A DNA stretch of 5,067 nt, from the NCBI GenBank assembly GCA_030039135.1, contig JASHQN010000092.1:1-5067 (forward strand), given 5' to 3'. Positions 1 through 5,067 of this stretch are shown piece after piece; the first letter of the stretch is position 1, and each line of letters begins with the position of its first letter. A program made the translations under genes and the position numbers. The notes below the pieces were generated by a model, which made no database searches, was not told where the DNA came from, and saw only the letters and a program-made list of their open reading frames with translations. Source of the stretch: Thermoplasmata archaeon (lineage in GTDB: Archaea > Thermoplasmatota > Thermoplasmata > Lutacidiplasmatales > UBA184).

Positions 1-42
1 TTCGCGACGATCGTCGTGGGAGGACGACGTGTCGAACTCTGA
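1..42 (+). CDS. Possible 3' end of an upstream gene (partial, maybe the transporter permease)
   Basis: The frame beginning at base 1 reads FATIVVGGRRVEL and then stops with TGA at 40-42. A hydrophobic stretch followed by arginines would suit the cytoplasmic tail of a membrane permease. A 14-base overlap with the ATPase that starts at 29 is typical of ABC-transporter operons, where a permease commonly precedes the ATPase. Only 13 codons are visible, so the identity is a guess from context. The other frames are less likely: one is the ATPase's own frame and the other reads as basic, low-complexity peptide. Confidence 0.3.
   Translation, partial: FATIVVGGRRVEL
18..23 (+). promoter_or_regulatory. 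Shine-Dalgarno site for the ABC ATPase
   Basis: GGGAGG lies 5 bases before the GTG at 29. It supports GTG 29 as the start even though the frame is open back to the window edge. It is the clearest ribosome-binding site in the window and fits an internal gene of an operon. Confidence 0.6.
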
Positions 43-1027
43 ACCCTGCCTCGTCGTCGACGGCCTCTCCGCCGCCTGGGGGTCCCAGCCGGTGCTGCGA
101 TCGGTCGCGCTGGCGATCGCCGAGCGCGAGTACTTCGTGCTCCTCGGGCCGAACGGCAGCGGCAAGACGACCCTCCTCCGATGCATCGCAGGGCTCGAGC
201 GACCGGTCGCCGGGCGGATCGTGCTCGACGGCGTCGACGTCAGCGGTCTCCCGCCGCACCGGCGGCGGATCGGCCTCATGTTCCAGGAACCGGCGCTCTT
301 CCCGCACCGAACGGTCTTCGAGAACATCGCGTACGCGCCGCTCCTTCAGCGGCGACCGCGGTCCGAGATCGACGAAGAGGTCGGACGTCTGATCGCGCTC
401 CTGAGGTTGGAGGGGTTCGAAGACCGGTCGCCCGGAGCTCTCTCGGGGGGCGAACGCCAGCGCGTCGCGCTCGCTCGGACGATCGCGGCCCGCCCGCGGC
501 TCATCCTTCTCGACGAGCCGTTCGCGTCGATCGACGTCGAGCTCAAGGCCGAGCTCCGCGCCGAGTTCCGCCGCGTGCTCACCGCTCTCGGGATCGCGGC
601 GATCCACGTCACCCACGATCGCGAGGAGGGGCTGTTCCTCGGAGACCGGGTGGGCCTGCTCTTCGATGGGGTCCTCGACCCCGTCGGGCCGCCGGGCGAG
701 ATCTTCGAGCATCCCCGGGGACCCCGGGCCGCCCGGTTCCTCGGGTACAACGTGCTCCGACACGACGGGCAGCTCGTGGCCGTCCACCCCCGGGAGGTCC
801 GGCTCGAGTCCGAGCCCAGGGGGCACAGCCTGGCGACGATCCACGCGATCGGAACGATCGGGGGCGAGTCCGCGGCTATCCTCGCGACGGAGGAGGGAGA
901 GCGTATCGAGGCGCGAGGTCCCGGAGTGAGCGCGGGTCTCGCGACGGGGTCCCGGGTCTACGTCGTCTGGGAGCGCTCCGTCGACCTGGGCGACGGCTCG
1001 GACCCGACGTTGACCCCCCGGGTCTAG
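29..1027 (+). CDS. ABC transporter ATP-binding protein, molybdate/tungstate-type importer
   Basis: Seen: a 332-residue protein with a complete nucleotide-binding domain. Walker A is GPNGSGKTT (residues 40-48), the Q-loop Gln is residue 86 in MFQEPALFPH, the signature is LSGGERQRVALAR (138-150), Walker B is LILLDEP (158-164), the D-loop reads SID (167-169) where SALD is usual, and the H-loop His is 196 in THD. Residues of about 240-332 form a C-terminal extension opened by FLGYNVL and containing VHPREVRLE, which resembles the TOBE-type substrate-regulatory domain of ModC, WtpC, CysA, FbpC and PotA. Known for the family: these cytoplasmic ATPases dimerise and power import with a permease and a binding protein. 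The FLGYNVL junction favours molybdate/tungstate, but sulfate, iron or polyamine uptake is not excluded because neither partner is visible. The GTG start is set by GGGAGG and by alignment to the usual N-terminus. It is probably downstream of its permease in one operon. No key residue is missing. Confidence 0.9.
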   Translation: MSNSEPCLVVDGLSAAWGSQPVLRSVALAIAEREYFVLLGPNGSGKTTLLRCIAGLERPVAGRIVLDGVDVSGLPPHRRRIGLMFQEPALFPHRTVFENIAYAPLLQRRPRSEIDEEVGRLIALLRLEGFEDRSPGALSGGERQRVALARTIAARPRLILLDEPFASIDVELKAELRAEFRRVLTALGIAAIHVTHDREEGLFLGDRVGLLFDGVLDPVGPPGEIFEHPRGPRAARFLGYNVLRHDGQLVAVHPREVRLESEPRGHSLATIHAIGTIGGESAAILATEEGERIEARGPGVSAGLATGSRVYVVWERSVDLGDGSDPTLTPRV

Positions 1028-1033
1028 CGCTCT

Positions 1034-1067
1034 CTACCCCGGCACGGGCGCAGGTCCCCGGGGGTAG
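1034..1067 (+). terminator. GC-rich inverted repeat after the ABC ATPase (possible 3' stem-loop or operator)
   Basis: CTACCCC (1034-1040) and GGGGTAG (1061-1067) are perfect 7-base arms around a 20-base spacer. GG at 1041-1042 can add two pairs with CC at 1058-1059 if one G bulges. The left arm begins 7 bases after the ATPase stop codon, so an mRNA 3' stem-loop is plausible. No T-run follows, so it is not a standard intrinsic terminator. The right arm ends just 5 bases before the TTAAT-containing element at 1073-1078, so an operator for the next gene is an equal alternative. Confidence 0.3.
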
Positions 1068-1072
1068 GGCGA

Positions 1073-1078
1073 CTTAAT
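1073..1078 (+). promoter_or_regulatory. Candidate TATA-like element for the regulator operon
   Basis: CTTAAT is the most AT-rich hexamer in the 86-base gap. If archaeal spacing of about 25 bases to the start site applies, transcription would begin near 1101 and leave a leader of about 13 bases without a Shine-Dalgarno sequence. A recognisable BRE is not obvious, so this is a position-based call. Confidence 0.35.
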
Positions 1079-1104
1079 GCGGACGTCGCGAATCGCCGGA
1101 TTGA

Positions 1105-1120
1105 TTCCCACCGATGGGAA
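1105..1120. repeat. Inverted repeat spanning the regulator's start codon
   Basis: TTCCCA (1105-1110) and TGGGAA (1115-1120) are perfect 6-base arms separated by CCGA, and the ATG at 1114-1116 lies in the spacer and right arm. As DNA it has the size and symmetry of a dimeric winged-helix operator placed just inside the predicted transcription start. As RNA it would form a 6-bp hairpin with a tetraloop that pairs U and G of the start codon. Either would suit autoregulation. Chance is possible for a 6+6 dyad. Confidence 0.35.
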
Positions 1121-1572
1121 ACGGACGAGCCGATACAGGGGCCGGTCCCCCCTCAACGACCGGGGAGGGGACCGTTGGAACGCCCGCGACCGCGGCGGCC
1201 GAGGCAGAGCCCGCGCTCGGGCGGAAGGAACGCATCCTTGAAGCGCTGGGCGATCGGTGGTCCCGGGAGATCCTCCTGATGCTCAACGACGCGCCGCGAA
1301 GCGCGCAGGAGATCCAGGCCGCGCACCGGATCCCGCAGAGCACGCTCTATCGCAAGCTGCACGAGCTCTCGGAGATCGGGCTCGTGGGGGTCCAGCGCAG
1401 CGTGATCTCGGGCGACGGGAAACGGATCGAGCTCTATCGCAGCCTGCTGGACGAACTGCGCGTCGAGATGCGAGGGGCTCGCCTGCGGATCGATGTCCGG
1501 TTCCGCGACCTCGCCGCCGAGCGTCTCAAAGAGATGTGGCGGAACGTAGGGTCGGAGGCGAGCGGGGCATGA
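1114..1572 (+). CDS. Winged helix-turn-helix transcriptional regulator
   Basis: Seen: 152 residues. Residues 1-35 are Gly/Thr/Ala/Pro-rich and look disordered. Residues of about 37-107 form a winged helix: a first helix around RKERILEAL, a second around SREILLMLND, then SAQEIQAAHRI and the recognition helix IPQSTLYRKLHELSEIGLV (73-91). The wing follows, about 92-107, including ISGDGKRIELY. The C-terminal part (108-152) is probably helical and ends in ERLKEMWRNV. The fold resembles archaeal ArsR-like one-component regulators. The Ser-Thr-Leu-Tyr-Arg-Lys core of the recognition helix and the following Leu-rich segment are typical. No metal-binding cysteines are present, so metal sensing is not supported. 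ATG 1114 is the only sensible start, since no other ATG, GTG or TTG lies in frame before residue 56. No Shine-Dalgarno is seen. It is the first gene of an ATGA-coupled trio and may be autoregulated through the dyad over its start codon. The ligand and target genes are unknown. Confidence 0.85.
   Translation: MGNGRADTGAGPPSTTGEGTVGTPATAAAEAEPALGRKERILEALGDRWSREILLMLNDAPRSAQEIQAAHRIPQSTLYRKLHELSEIGLVGVQRSVISGDGKRIELYRSLLDELRVEMRGARLRIDVRFRDLAAERLKEMWRNVGSEASGA
1554..1558 (+). promoter_or_regulatory. Shine-Dalgarno-like site for the truncated regulator paralogue
   Basis: GGAGG lies within the end of the regulator gene, 10 bases before the ATG at 1569. It supports initiation at the ATGA overlap in addition to simple termination-reinitiation. 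Confidence 0.45.
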
Positions 1573-1766
1573 TCTGCGCCGAACTACGCCGACCGGTCGT
1601 CTCGGCCGACGGGACACGGATCGAGCTCTTCCGGGGCCTGCTGGACGCGCTCGCGGTCGAGCTCCCCGGCGTCCGCACGAACGCCCTGCCTCGGGCGCGC
1701 GACGCGCCGACCGAGCGGCTGACCGTGATGTGGCACACCGTGCGCGCGGGGGCGAGTCGCCGATGA
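1569..1766 (+). CDS. 65-residue truncated paralogue of the upstream regulator, without helix-turn-helix
   Basis: Seen: starting at the ATG that overlaps the regulator's TGA (ATGA), the product is 65 residues long and aligns without gaps to regulator residues 88-152, ending at the same position. Shared blocks include DG.RIEL.R.LLD.L.VE and ERL..MW..V, and 29 of 65 residues are identical. It retains the wing hairpin and the C-terminal, presumably dimer-forming, helical part but has none of the recognition helix. There are no transmembrane segments. Divergence is large while the reading frame, the length and the overlaps on both sides (ATGA at 1569 and at 1763) are kept, which argues for selection rather than a fresh pseudogene. 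Inference: it may pair with the full regulator and block, tune or re-target it. Alternatives are a decaying remnant of a second complete regulator or an untranslated leftover. The frame is open further upstream, but that part only re-reads the regulator gene out of frame. Confidence 0.65.
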   Translation: MICAELRRPVVSADGTRIELFRGLLDALAVELPGVRTNALPRARDAPTERLTVMWHTVRAGASRR

Positions 1767-2047
1767 GCTACGGGGAGGAGTGGGTCGCCTACGGCCTCTG
1801 GCTCGTGATCATCGGCCTCGGCGTCGCGATCGCCGTGTACGCGTTCCGCGCCGCCCGTTCGTCGCACTCCCGTAGCCTCGCGCTCCTGGCCGTCGGGTTC
1901 GTGCTGGTCTCGGCCGCGGCCGGGCTCATCTGGGTCGGGTTGTACGCGACCGTCCGGGATCCTCTCATGCCCGACATCGGCGCGTGCGCGGCGATGGTCG
2001 CCGGCTTCTCGGCGGTGCTCGCGAGCCTCTTCGTGCGCACGACCTGA
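1763..2047 (+). CDS. Small three-helix membrane protein
   Basis: Seen: 94 residues with three hydrophobic segments at about 9-29, 39-61 and 72-91. The loop after the first helix (RAARSSHSRS) is positively charged, so the positive-inside rule puts that loop and the C-terminus in the cytoplasm and the N-terminus outside. Size, topology and the small-residue-rich third helix resemble the little three-helix proteins found beside HTH regulators in archaea (the type catalogued in haloarchaea as DUF7521). That link is from memory of the architecture, not a search. The ATG at 1763 overlaps the previous stop as ATGA. A start 11 codons earlier is possible but would only re-read the previous gene. Being last in a coupled trio with a regulator and its truncated copy, it may sense the membrane state or anchor a regulatory partner. 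No catalytic motif is visible. Confidence 0.75.
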   Translation: MSYGEEWVAYGLWLVIIGLGVAIAVYAFRAARSSHSRSLALLAVGFVLVSAAAGLIWVGLYATVRDPLMPDIGACAAMVAGFSAVLASLFVRTT

Positions 2048-2064
2048 CGCCCGGTTCCCTCCCG

Positions 2065-2081
2065 GGGCAAAGAGCCCAAAA
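2065..2081 (+). promoter_or_regulatory. A-rich promoter-like island upstream of aconitase
   Basis: The 56-base gap before aconitase holds a short dyad, GGGC (2065-2068) and GCCC (2074-2077) around AAAGA, followed directly by AAAA (2078-2081). The AAAA centre lies about 25 bases before the ATG at 2104, the distance expected of an archaeal TATA element for a leaderless transcript. No Shine-Dalgarno precedes the ATG, which agrees with leaderless starting. The sequence is not a close match to a consensus box. Confidence 0.35.
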
Positions 2082-2103
2082 GCCGCCGCTCCCTGCGACG
2101 GGC

Positions 2104-4782
2104 ATGAGCGGATCCTATCCGGCGGGCACCGCGGCGCCGACCCCGCTCGGCCGATCGCGTGCGCTCGTGTTCTTCCCCGAACGGCTCCCCGGGGTCGACC
2201 CGGCGCGCTATGCGCGCCGGCCGCGGACGGTCCGCGTGATCCTCGAGAACGTGCTCCGCCACCACGACCCCGCGCGGACCGACATCGCGAACGTGGTCGC
2301 CGTGGCCAACGGGGAGCCGACCGGACCAGAGGTCGAGCTCGCGTTCTATCCCGAGCGGATCCTCTTGCAGGACTTCACCGGCGTGCCGGTTCTCGTGGAC
2401 CTCTCCGTGCTCCGGGACGCCGCGGTCGCGCGCGGACTGCCGGCCGAACGCGTCAACCCGATCGTCCCGGTCGATCTCATCGTCGACCATTCGGTCCAGG
2501 TCGATAGCTTCGGATCATCCCGGTCCCTCCTGATCAACCTCGATCGGGAGTACCAGCGCAACGGCGAGCGCTACCGCTTCCTCCGATGGGCCAAGGGCGC
2601 CTACCGCAACGAGCGGATCGTGCCGCCCGGCAACGGGATCTGCCATCAAGTGAATCTGGAGTACCTCGCCAGCGTGGTCACCGAGCGGGCCGACGGCGCG
2701 ACCGCTCTCGCGTTCCCCGACACGGTCATCGGCACGGACTCGCACACGACGATGGTCAACGGCGTCTCGGTGCTGGGCTGGGGCGTCGGCGGGATCGAGG
2801 CGGAAGCGGTGATGCTCGGCGAGCCGTACTTCCTGCCCCGCCCGGTCGTGGTCGGGGTCGAGCTCACCGGAACGCTCCCGCAAGGGGCGACCGCGACCGA
2901 CCTCGTGCTCACGGTGACGCGCCGGCTGCGGGAGAAGGGCGTCGTCGATAAGTTCGTGGAGTTCTTCGGTCCGGGGGTTTCGAACCTCTCGGTGCCGGAC
3001 CGGGCGACGATCTCCAACATGTGCCCGGAGTACGGCGCGACGGCCGCCCTCTTTCCGATCGACGAGGCGACGACGGCCTACTTACGCGGCACCGGGAGGG
3101 ACGAAGCGCCGGTCGCCCGGGTCGAGGCGTACGCGCGCGCGACCGGCCTGTGGGGATCCCCCGCCCCCGGGAGCATCGACTACGACGAGCTCGTACGGAT
3201 CGATCTCGGATCGATCGTCCCGACGATCGCCGGGCCGCGCAACCCCGACGAATGGATCGCGCTCCCGGACGCTCCCGCGGCCTTCCGCAAGGCCCGCGAC
3301 GACTACCGCAAGGGCCGACCCTCCCCGACCCCGGCCGCGACGGGCGACGGGGTTCCCGTCGACGATGGGAGCGTGGTCATCGCGGCGATCACCTCCTGCA
3401 CGAACACCTCGAACCCGTCCGTGATGGTCGGCGCGGGGCTCATCGCGCGCCGGGCGGTCGAGCTCGGCCTTTCGGTCCCTCCCCACGTCAAAACGTCCCT
3501 CGCCCCCGGCTCGAAGGTGGTGACGGCGTACCTCGAGCGCTCGGGGCTCCTCGCGCCGCTCGAACGGCTCGGGTTCGCGGTCGTCGGATTCGGATGCACG
3601 ACATGCATCGGTAACTCTGGTCCCCTCATCCCGGCCGTCTCCGACCAGGTCCGCGCCCGGGACCTCTACGTCGCGGCGGTGCTGAGCGGAAACCGCAACT
3701 TCGACGCGCGGATCAACATCGACACGCGTGCCGCGTTCCTCGCCTCGCCGATGCTCGTCGTCGCCTACGCCCTCGCGGGACGGATGGACGTGAACCTCGC
3801 GACCGAGCCCCTCGGGCGTCGACCCGACGGGACGCCGGTGCGGCTCGCCGACCTCTGGCCGTCGCCGGCCGAGGTCCAGACGATCGTCCATGCGAGCCTC
3901 GAGCCCGGGATGTTCCGGGAGCAGTACCGCGCGATCGAGGTCGGGGATGCCCACTGGGAGGATCTCGAGGTCCCGAGCGGGTCCAAGTATCCGTGGGATC
4001 CGAACTCCACGTACCTCGCGCGGGCCCCGTACCTCGACCTCCCGCCGCCGTGGCTGCCCAGAGGGGGCCTCCTCGCCGACGGGGCTCGCGCGCTCGTTGC
4101 GCTCGGGGACCGTGTGTCGACCGACCACATCTCCCCGGCCGGGGAGATTCCCGAGAGCTCACCGTCCGGCCAGTGGCTGATCGCGCACGGCGTCCCCGTC
4201 CGGGAGTTCAACACGTACGGCACGCGACGCGGTCACCACGAGGTCATGATCCGGGGGACGTTCGCGAACGTGCGCCTGCGGAACGAGCTCATCGCGCCGC
4301 GGGAGGGCGGCTTCACCCAACACTTGCCGGACGGCGCCGTCACGACGGTCTTCGCGGCCGCCGAGCGCTATCGGGCCGAGCGCGTCCCGCTGGTCGTCCT
4401 CGCGGGCAAGAGCTACGGTCAGGGGAGTTCGCGCGACTGGGCGGCGAAGGGCCCCCGGCTCCTCGGCGTCGGCGCGGTGATCGCCGAGAGCTTCGAGCGC
4501 ATCCACCGGTCGAACCTCATCGAGATGGGGGTTCTCCCGCTCACGTTCGAGGCCGGGAAGGGCTGGAAGGCTCTCGGGCTTACCGGGCGGGAATCGTTCA
4601 CGCTTCGCCTGCCCGCGGGCGATCTCGCCCCCGGGACCCCGGTCCTCGTCACGGCGACGGGGGAGGACGGCCGGAAGACGGAGTTCCGGGCCCGGTGCGA
4701 ACTCCATTCGGCCACGGAGCTCGACTACTACCGGGCCGGCGGGGTCCTCCCGTACGTGATGGAACACCGGTTCGCGAAGTAG
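2104..4782 (+). CDS. acnA: Aconitate hydratase (aconitase), AcnA/IRP type
   Basis: Catalyses citrate to isocitrate via cis-aconitate in the TCA cycle, in the cytoplasm, using a [4Fe-4S] cluster. Seen: 892 residues, full length for the AcnA/IRP1 branch (about 890-900). The cluster cysteines are C432 in SCTNTSNP, and C498 and C501 in GFGCTTCIGNSGPL. Active-site residues recognisable from the family are Q89 in LLQDFTG, D128-H129 in DHSVQVDSFG, H181 in NGICHQVN, D212-S213-H214 in GTDSHTT, R531 and R536 in SGNRNFDAR, R717 in IRGTFAN, and S775-S776-R777 in YGQGSSRDW. Domains 1-3 cover roughly 1-590, then a linker including YPWDPNSTY (629-637), then the swivelling domain 4 from about 660. The ATG at 2104 gives the usual N-terminus. 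A GTG at 1984 would add 40 residues that only re-read the membrane-protein gene. It appears to have its own promoter and converges with the next gene. No residue is missing, and there is no sign of frameshift. Confidence 0.97.
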   Translation: MSGSYPAGTAAPTPLGRSRALVFFPERLPGVDPARYARRPRTVRVILENVLRHHDPARTDIANVVAVANGEPTGPEVELAFYPERILLQDFTGVPVLVDLSVLRDAAVARGLPAERVNPIVPVDLIVDHSVQVDSFGSSRSLLINLDREYQRNGERYRFLRWAKGAYRNERIVPPGNGICHQVNLEYLASVVTERADGATALAFPDTVIGTDSHTTMVNGVSVLGWGVGGIEAEAVMLGEPYFLPRPVVVGVELTGTLPQGATATDLVLTVTRRLREKGVVDKFVEFFGPGVSNLSVPDRATISNMCPEYGATAALFPIDEATTAYLRGTGRDEAPVARVEAYARATGLWGSPAPGSIDYDELVRIDLGSIVPTIAGPRNPDEWIALPDAPAAFRKARDDYRKGRPSPTPAATGDGVPVDDGSVVIAAITSCTNTSNPSVMVGAGLIARRAVELGLSVPPHVKTSLAPGSKVVTAYLERSGLLAPLERLGFAVVGFGCTTCIGNSGPLIPAVSDQVRARDLYVAAVLSGNRNFDARINIDTRAAFLASPMLVVAYALAGRMDVNLATEPLGRRPDGTPVRLADLWPSPAEVQTIVHASLEPGMFREQYRAIEVGDAHWEDLEVPSGSKYPWDPNSTYLARAPYLDLPPPWLPRGGLLADGARALVALGDRVSTDHISPAGEIPESSPSGQWLIAHGVPVREFNTYGTRRGHHEVMIRGTFANVRLRNELIAPREGGFTQHLPDGAVTTVFAAAERYRAERVPLVVLAGKSYGQGSSRDWAAKGPRLLGVGAVIAESFERIHRSNLIEMGVLPLTFEAGKGWKALGLTGRESFTLRLPAGDLAPGTPVLVTATGEDGRKTEFRARCELHSATELDYYRAGGVLPYVMEHRFAK

Positions 4783-4798
4783 CTCGAGAGAGAGCTAC
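4779..4798. terminator. Hairpin containing both convergent stop codons
   Basis: GTAGCTC (4779-4785) and GAGCTAC (4792-4798) form a perfect 7-bp stem around the loop GAGAGA. The aconitase TAG (4780-4782) and the TAG of the opposite-strand gene (4795-4797 read in reverse) occupy symmetric positions in the two arms. Being symmetric, it could fold at the 3' end of both transcripts and act bidirectionally. No T-run follows on either strand, so classic intrinsic termination is not shown. Confidence 0.4.
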
Positions 4799-5058
4799 CT
4801 ACGGCGGGGGGCGGACGACGGCTGCCAGCGGGCGAGAGCCTCGACGGACCGGTACGTGACCGTGCGGTCCCCGACGCGCTCGCGGGCCGTCTCCACCGCC
4901 CGACGGAGCGCCTCCGGTGGGATCTCGAGCAGCATCCGGTGGCCCCGCTTGGACATGCGCTCGAGCCGGGATCGCACCGTCTCGGTGACCTCCCGGTCGT
5001 TGACGACGACGAGACGATCGGGCGGCATCCGCTTCAGGAGCTCGCGCTCCCGCGCCAT
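4795..5058 (-). CDS. Hypothetical small basic protein (5' end possibly beyond the window)
   Basis: I do not recognise this family. Seen: 87 residues from the ATG at 5058, rich in Arg and Glu. The pattern is an N-terminal charged helix (1-11), a strand-like RLVVVND (15-21), a helix VTETVRSRLERMSKRG (24-39), a strand-like MLLEIP (42-47), a helix PEALRRAVETARERV (48-62), then TVTYRSVEALARW (66-78) and a basic tail SSAPRRR. The alternating strand/helix plan suggests a small alpha/beta fold, perhaps nucleic-acid-binding from its charge. That is a guess. There are no cysteines and no membrane segments. The frame stays open from the ATG to the window edge (three more codons), so the true start may lie outside, and no Shine-Dalgarno is visible in the few bases available. 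Coding is supported by the balanced, foldable composition and by convergence with aconitase, only 12 bases apart stop to stop. Confidence 0.6.
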   Translation of the reverse strand: MARERELLKRMPPDRLVVVNDREVTETVRSRLERMSKRGHRMLLEIPPEALRRAVETARERVGDRTVTYRSVEALARWQPSSAPRRR

Positions 5059-5067
5059 CGGGCTCCG

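Larger units (their letters stand above)
1375..1766 (+). repeat. Diverged direct tandem duplication of about 194 bp (two copies)
   Basis: Copy 1 (1375-1572) encodes the regulator's last 65 residues and stop. Copy 2 (1569-1766) encodes the next small protein. The offset is 194 bases throughout with no indel. Conserved DNA blocks include 1413-1435 against 1607-1629 (22 of 23 bases identical) and 1442-1453 against 1636-1647 (12 of 12). The proteins share 29 of 65 residues in an ungapped alignment. Because the offset is not a multiple of three, the second copy is read one base back, through an ATGA overlap. Confidence 0.85.

Noticed and set aside
181..1077. A 298-codon plus-strand frame within the ABC ATPase
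   Set aside because: It is almost entirely Arg/Pro/Ala/Gly, out of frame with an intact Walker/signature-bearing ATPase.
1257..1568. A GTG-started extension that would lengthen the 65-residue paralogue to 169 residues
   Set aside because: The added part is Arg/Ala-rich out-of-frame translation of the regulator gene. Homology to the regulator begins only around the ATG at 1569.
1560..1575. Programmed -1 frameshift joining the regulator to its truncated copy
   Set aside because: The second frame is the -1 frame, but no slippery heptamer is visible at the junction. The ATGA overlap with upstream GGAGG explains translation more simply. Not fully excluded.
1153..1617. A 154-codon minus-strand frame opposite the winged-helix regulator
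   Set aside because: Arg/Pro-rich antisense shadow. The plus strand carries a recognisable winged helix and a protein-level duplication.
1984..2103. GTG at 1984 as an alternative aconitase start
   Set aside because: The 40 added residues are an out-of-frame reading of the membrane-protein gene and the short gap. The ATG at 2104 gives the usual family length and follows a promoter-like island.
3196..3229. Direct repeat CGGATCGATC (twice) and an inverted repeat CGATCGTC-CC-GACGATCG in aconitase
   Set aside because: They encode ordinary residues (RIDLGSIVPTI) from GATCG-rich favoured codons. A 12-bp palindrome of the same type occurs at 5-16, so this looks like compositional bias rather than a site.
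3082..4128. A 348-codon open frame on the minus strand inside aconitase
   Set aside because: Its translation is Arg/Asp/Gly-rich and low in complexity, with no domain, and it lies wholly within a gene with every expected catalytic residue. GC-rich coding DNA commonly leaves the antisense frame open.
4159..4767. A 202-codon minus-strand frame opposite the end of aconitase
   Set aside because: It is an antisense shadow of the conserved swivelling domain, with charged, low-complexity composition.
3993..4859. A 288-codon plus-strand open frame overlapping the 3' half of aconitase
   Set aside because: It reads as Arg/Gly/Pro-rich out-of-frame sequence and continues past the convergent stop codons. 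No motif is present.
1..5067. tRNA, rRNA, CRISPR array, insertion sequence or attachment site
   Set aside because: The gaps are at most 86 bases and show no cloverleaf, repeat-spacer periodicity, transposase or terminal inverted repeats.

Overview
The window is a GC-rich stretch (roughly 70% G+C by eye) that is densely packed with genes and has short intergenic gaps. I think it comes from an archaeon, possibly a high-GC Thermoplasmatota lineage. The reasons are a winged-helix regulator paired with a tiny three-helix membrane protein, ribosome-binding sites that are clear on one or two internal genes but absent from genes that start transcripts, and short AT-richer islands upstream of those transcripts where a TATA element would sit. 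This is an inference. A GC-rich bacterium cannot be excluded from 5 kb.

Layout from left to right: (1) the probable last codons of an upstream gene overlap the start of an ABC-transporter ATPase with a C-terminal TOBE-like domain, of the molybdate/tungstate/anion importer type (29-1027). (2) An 86-bp gap carries a GC-rich inverted repeat, a TTAAT element and a second dyad lying across the next start codon. (3) Three genes are joined by two ATGA stop/start overlaps: a winged-helix transcription regulator (1114-1572), a 65-residue protein that is a tandem copy of that regulator's C-terminal half without the helix-turn-helix (1569-1766), and a three-helix membrane protein (1763-2047). (4) A 56-bp gap with an A-rich promoter-like island precedes a full-length AcnA-type aconitase (2104-4782). 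(5) On the opposite strand, an unrecognised small basic protein (4795-5058, possibly continuing past the window edge) converges on aconitase, and the two stop codons lie inside one perfect 7-bp hairpin.

The ABC ATPase and aconitase are ordinary housekeeping genes. The most unusual part is the three-gene regulator cassette. The middle gene aligns without gaps to the last 65 residues of the regulator, with 29 of 65 identical, and both end at the same aligned position. It keeps the wing and C-terminal helical region but has no recognition helix. Coupled to a small membrane protein, this looks like a compact regulatory module in which a DNA-binding-deficient paralogue could modulate the full regulator. 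That function is inferred, not shown.
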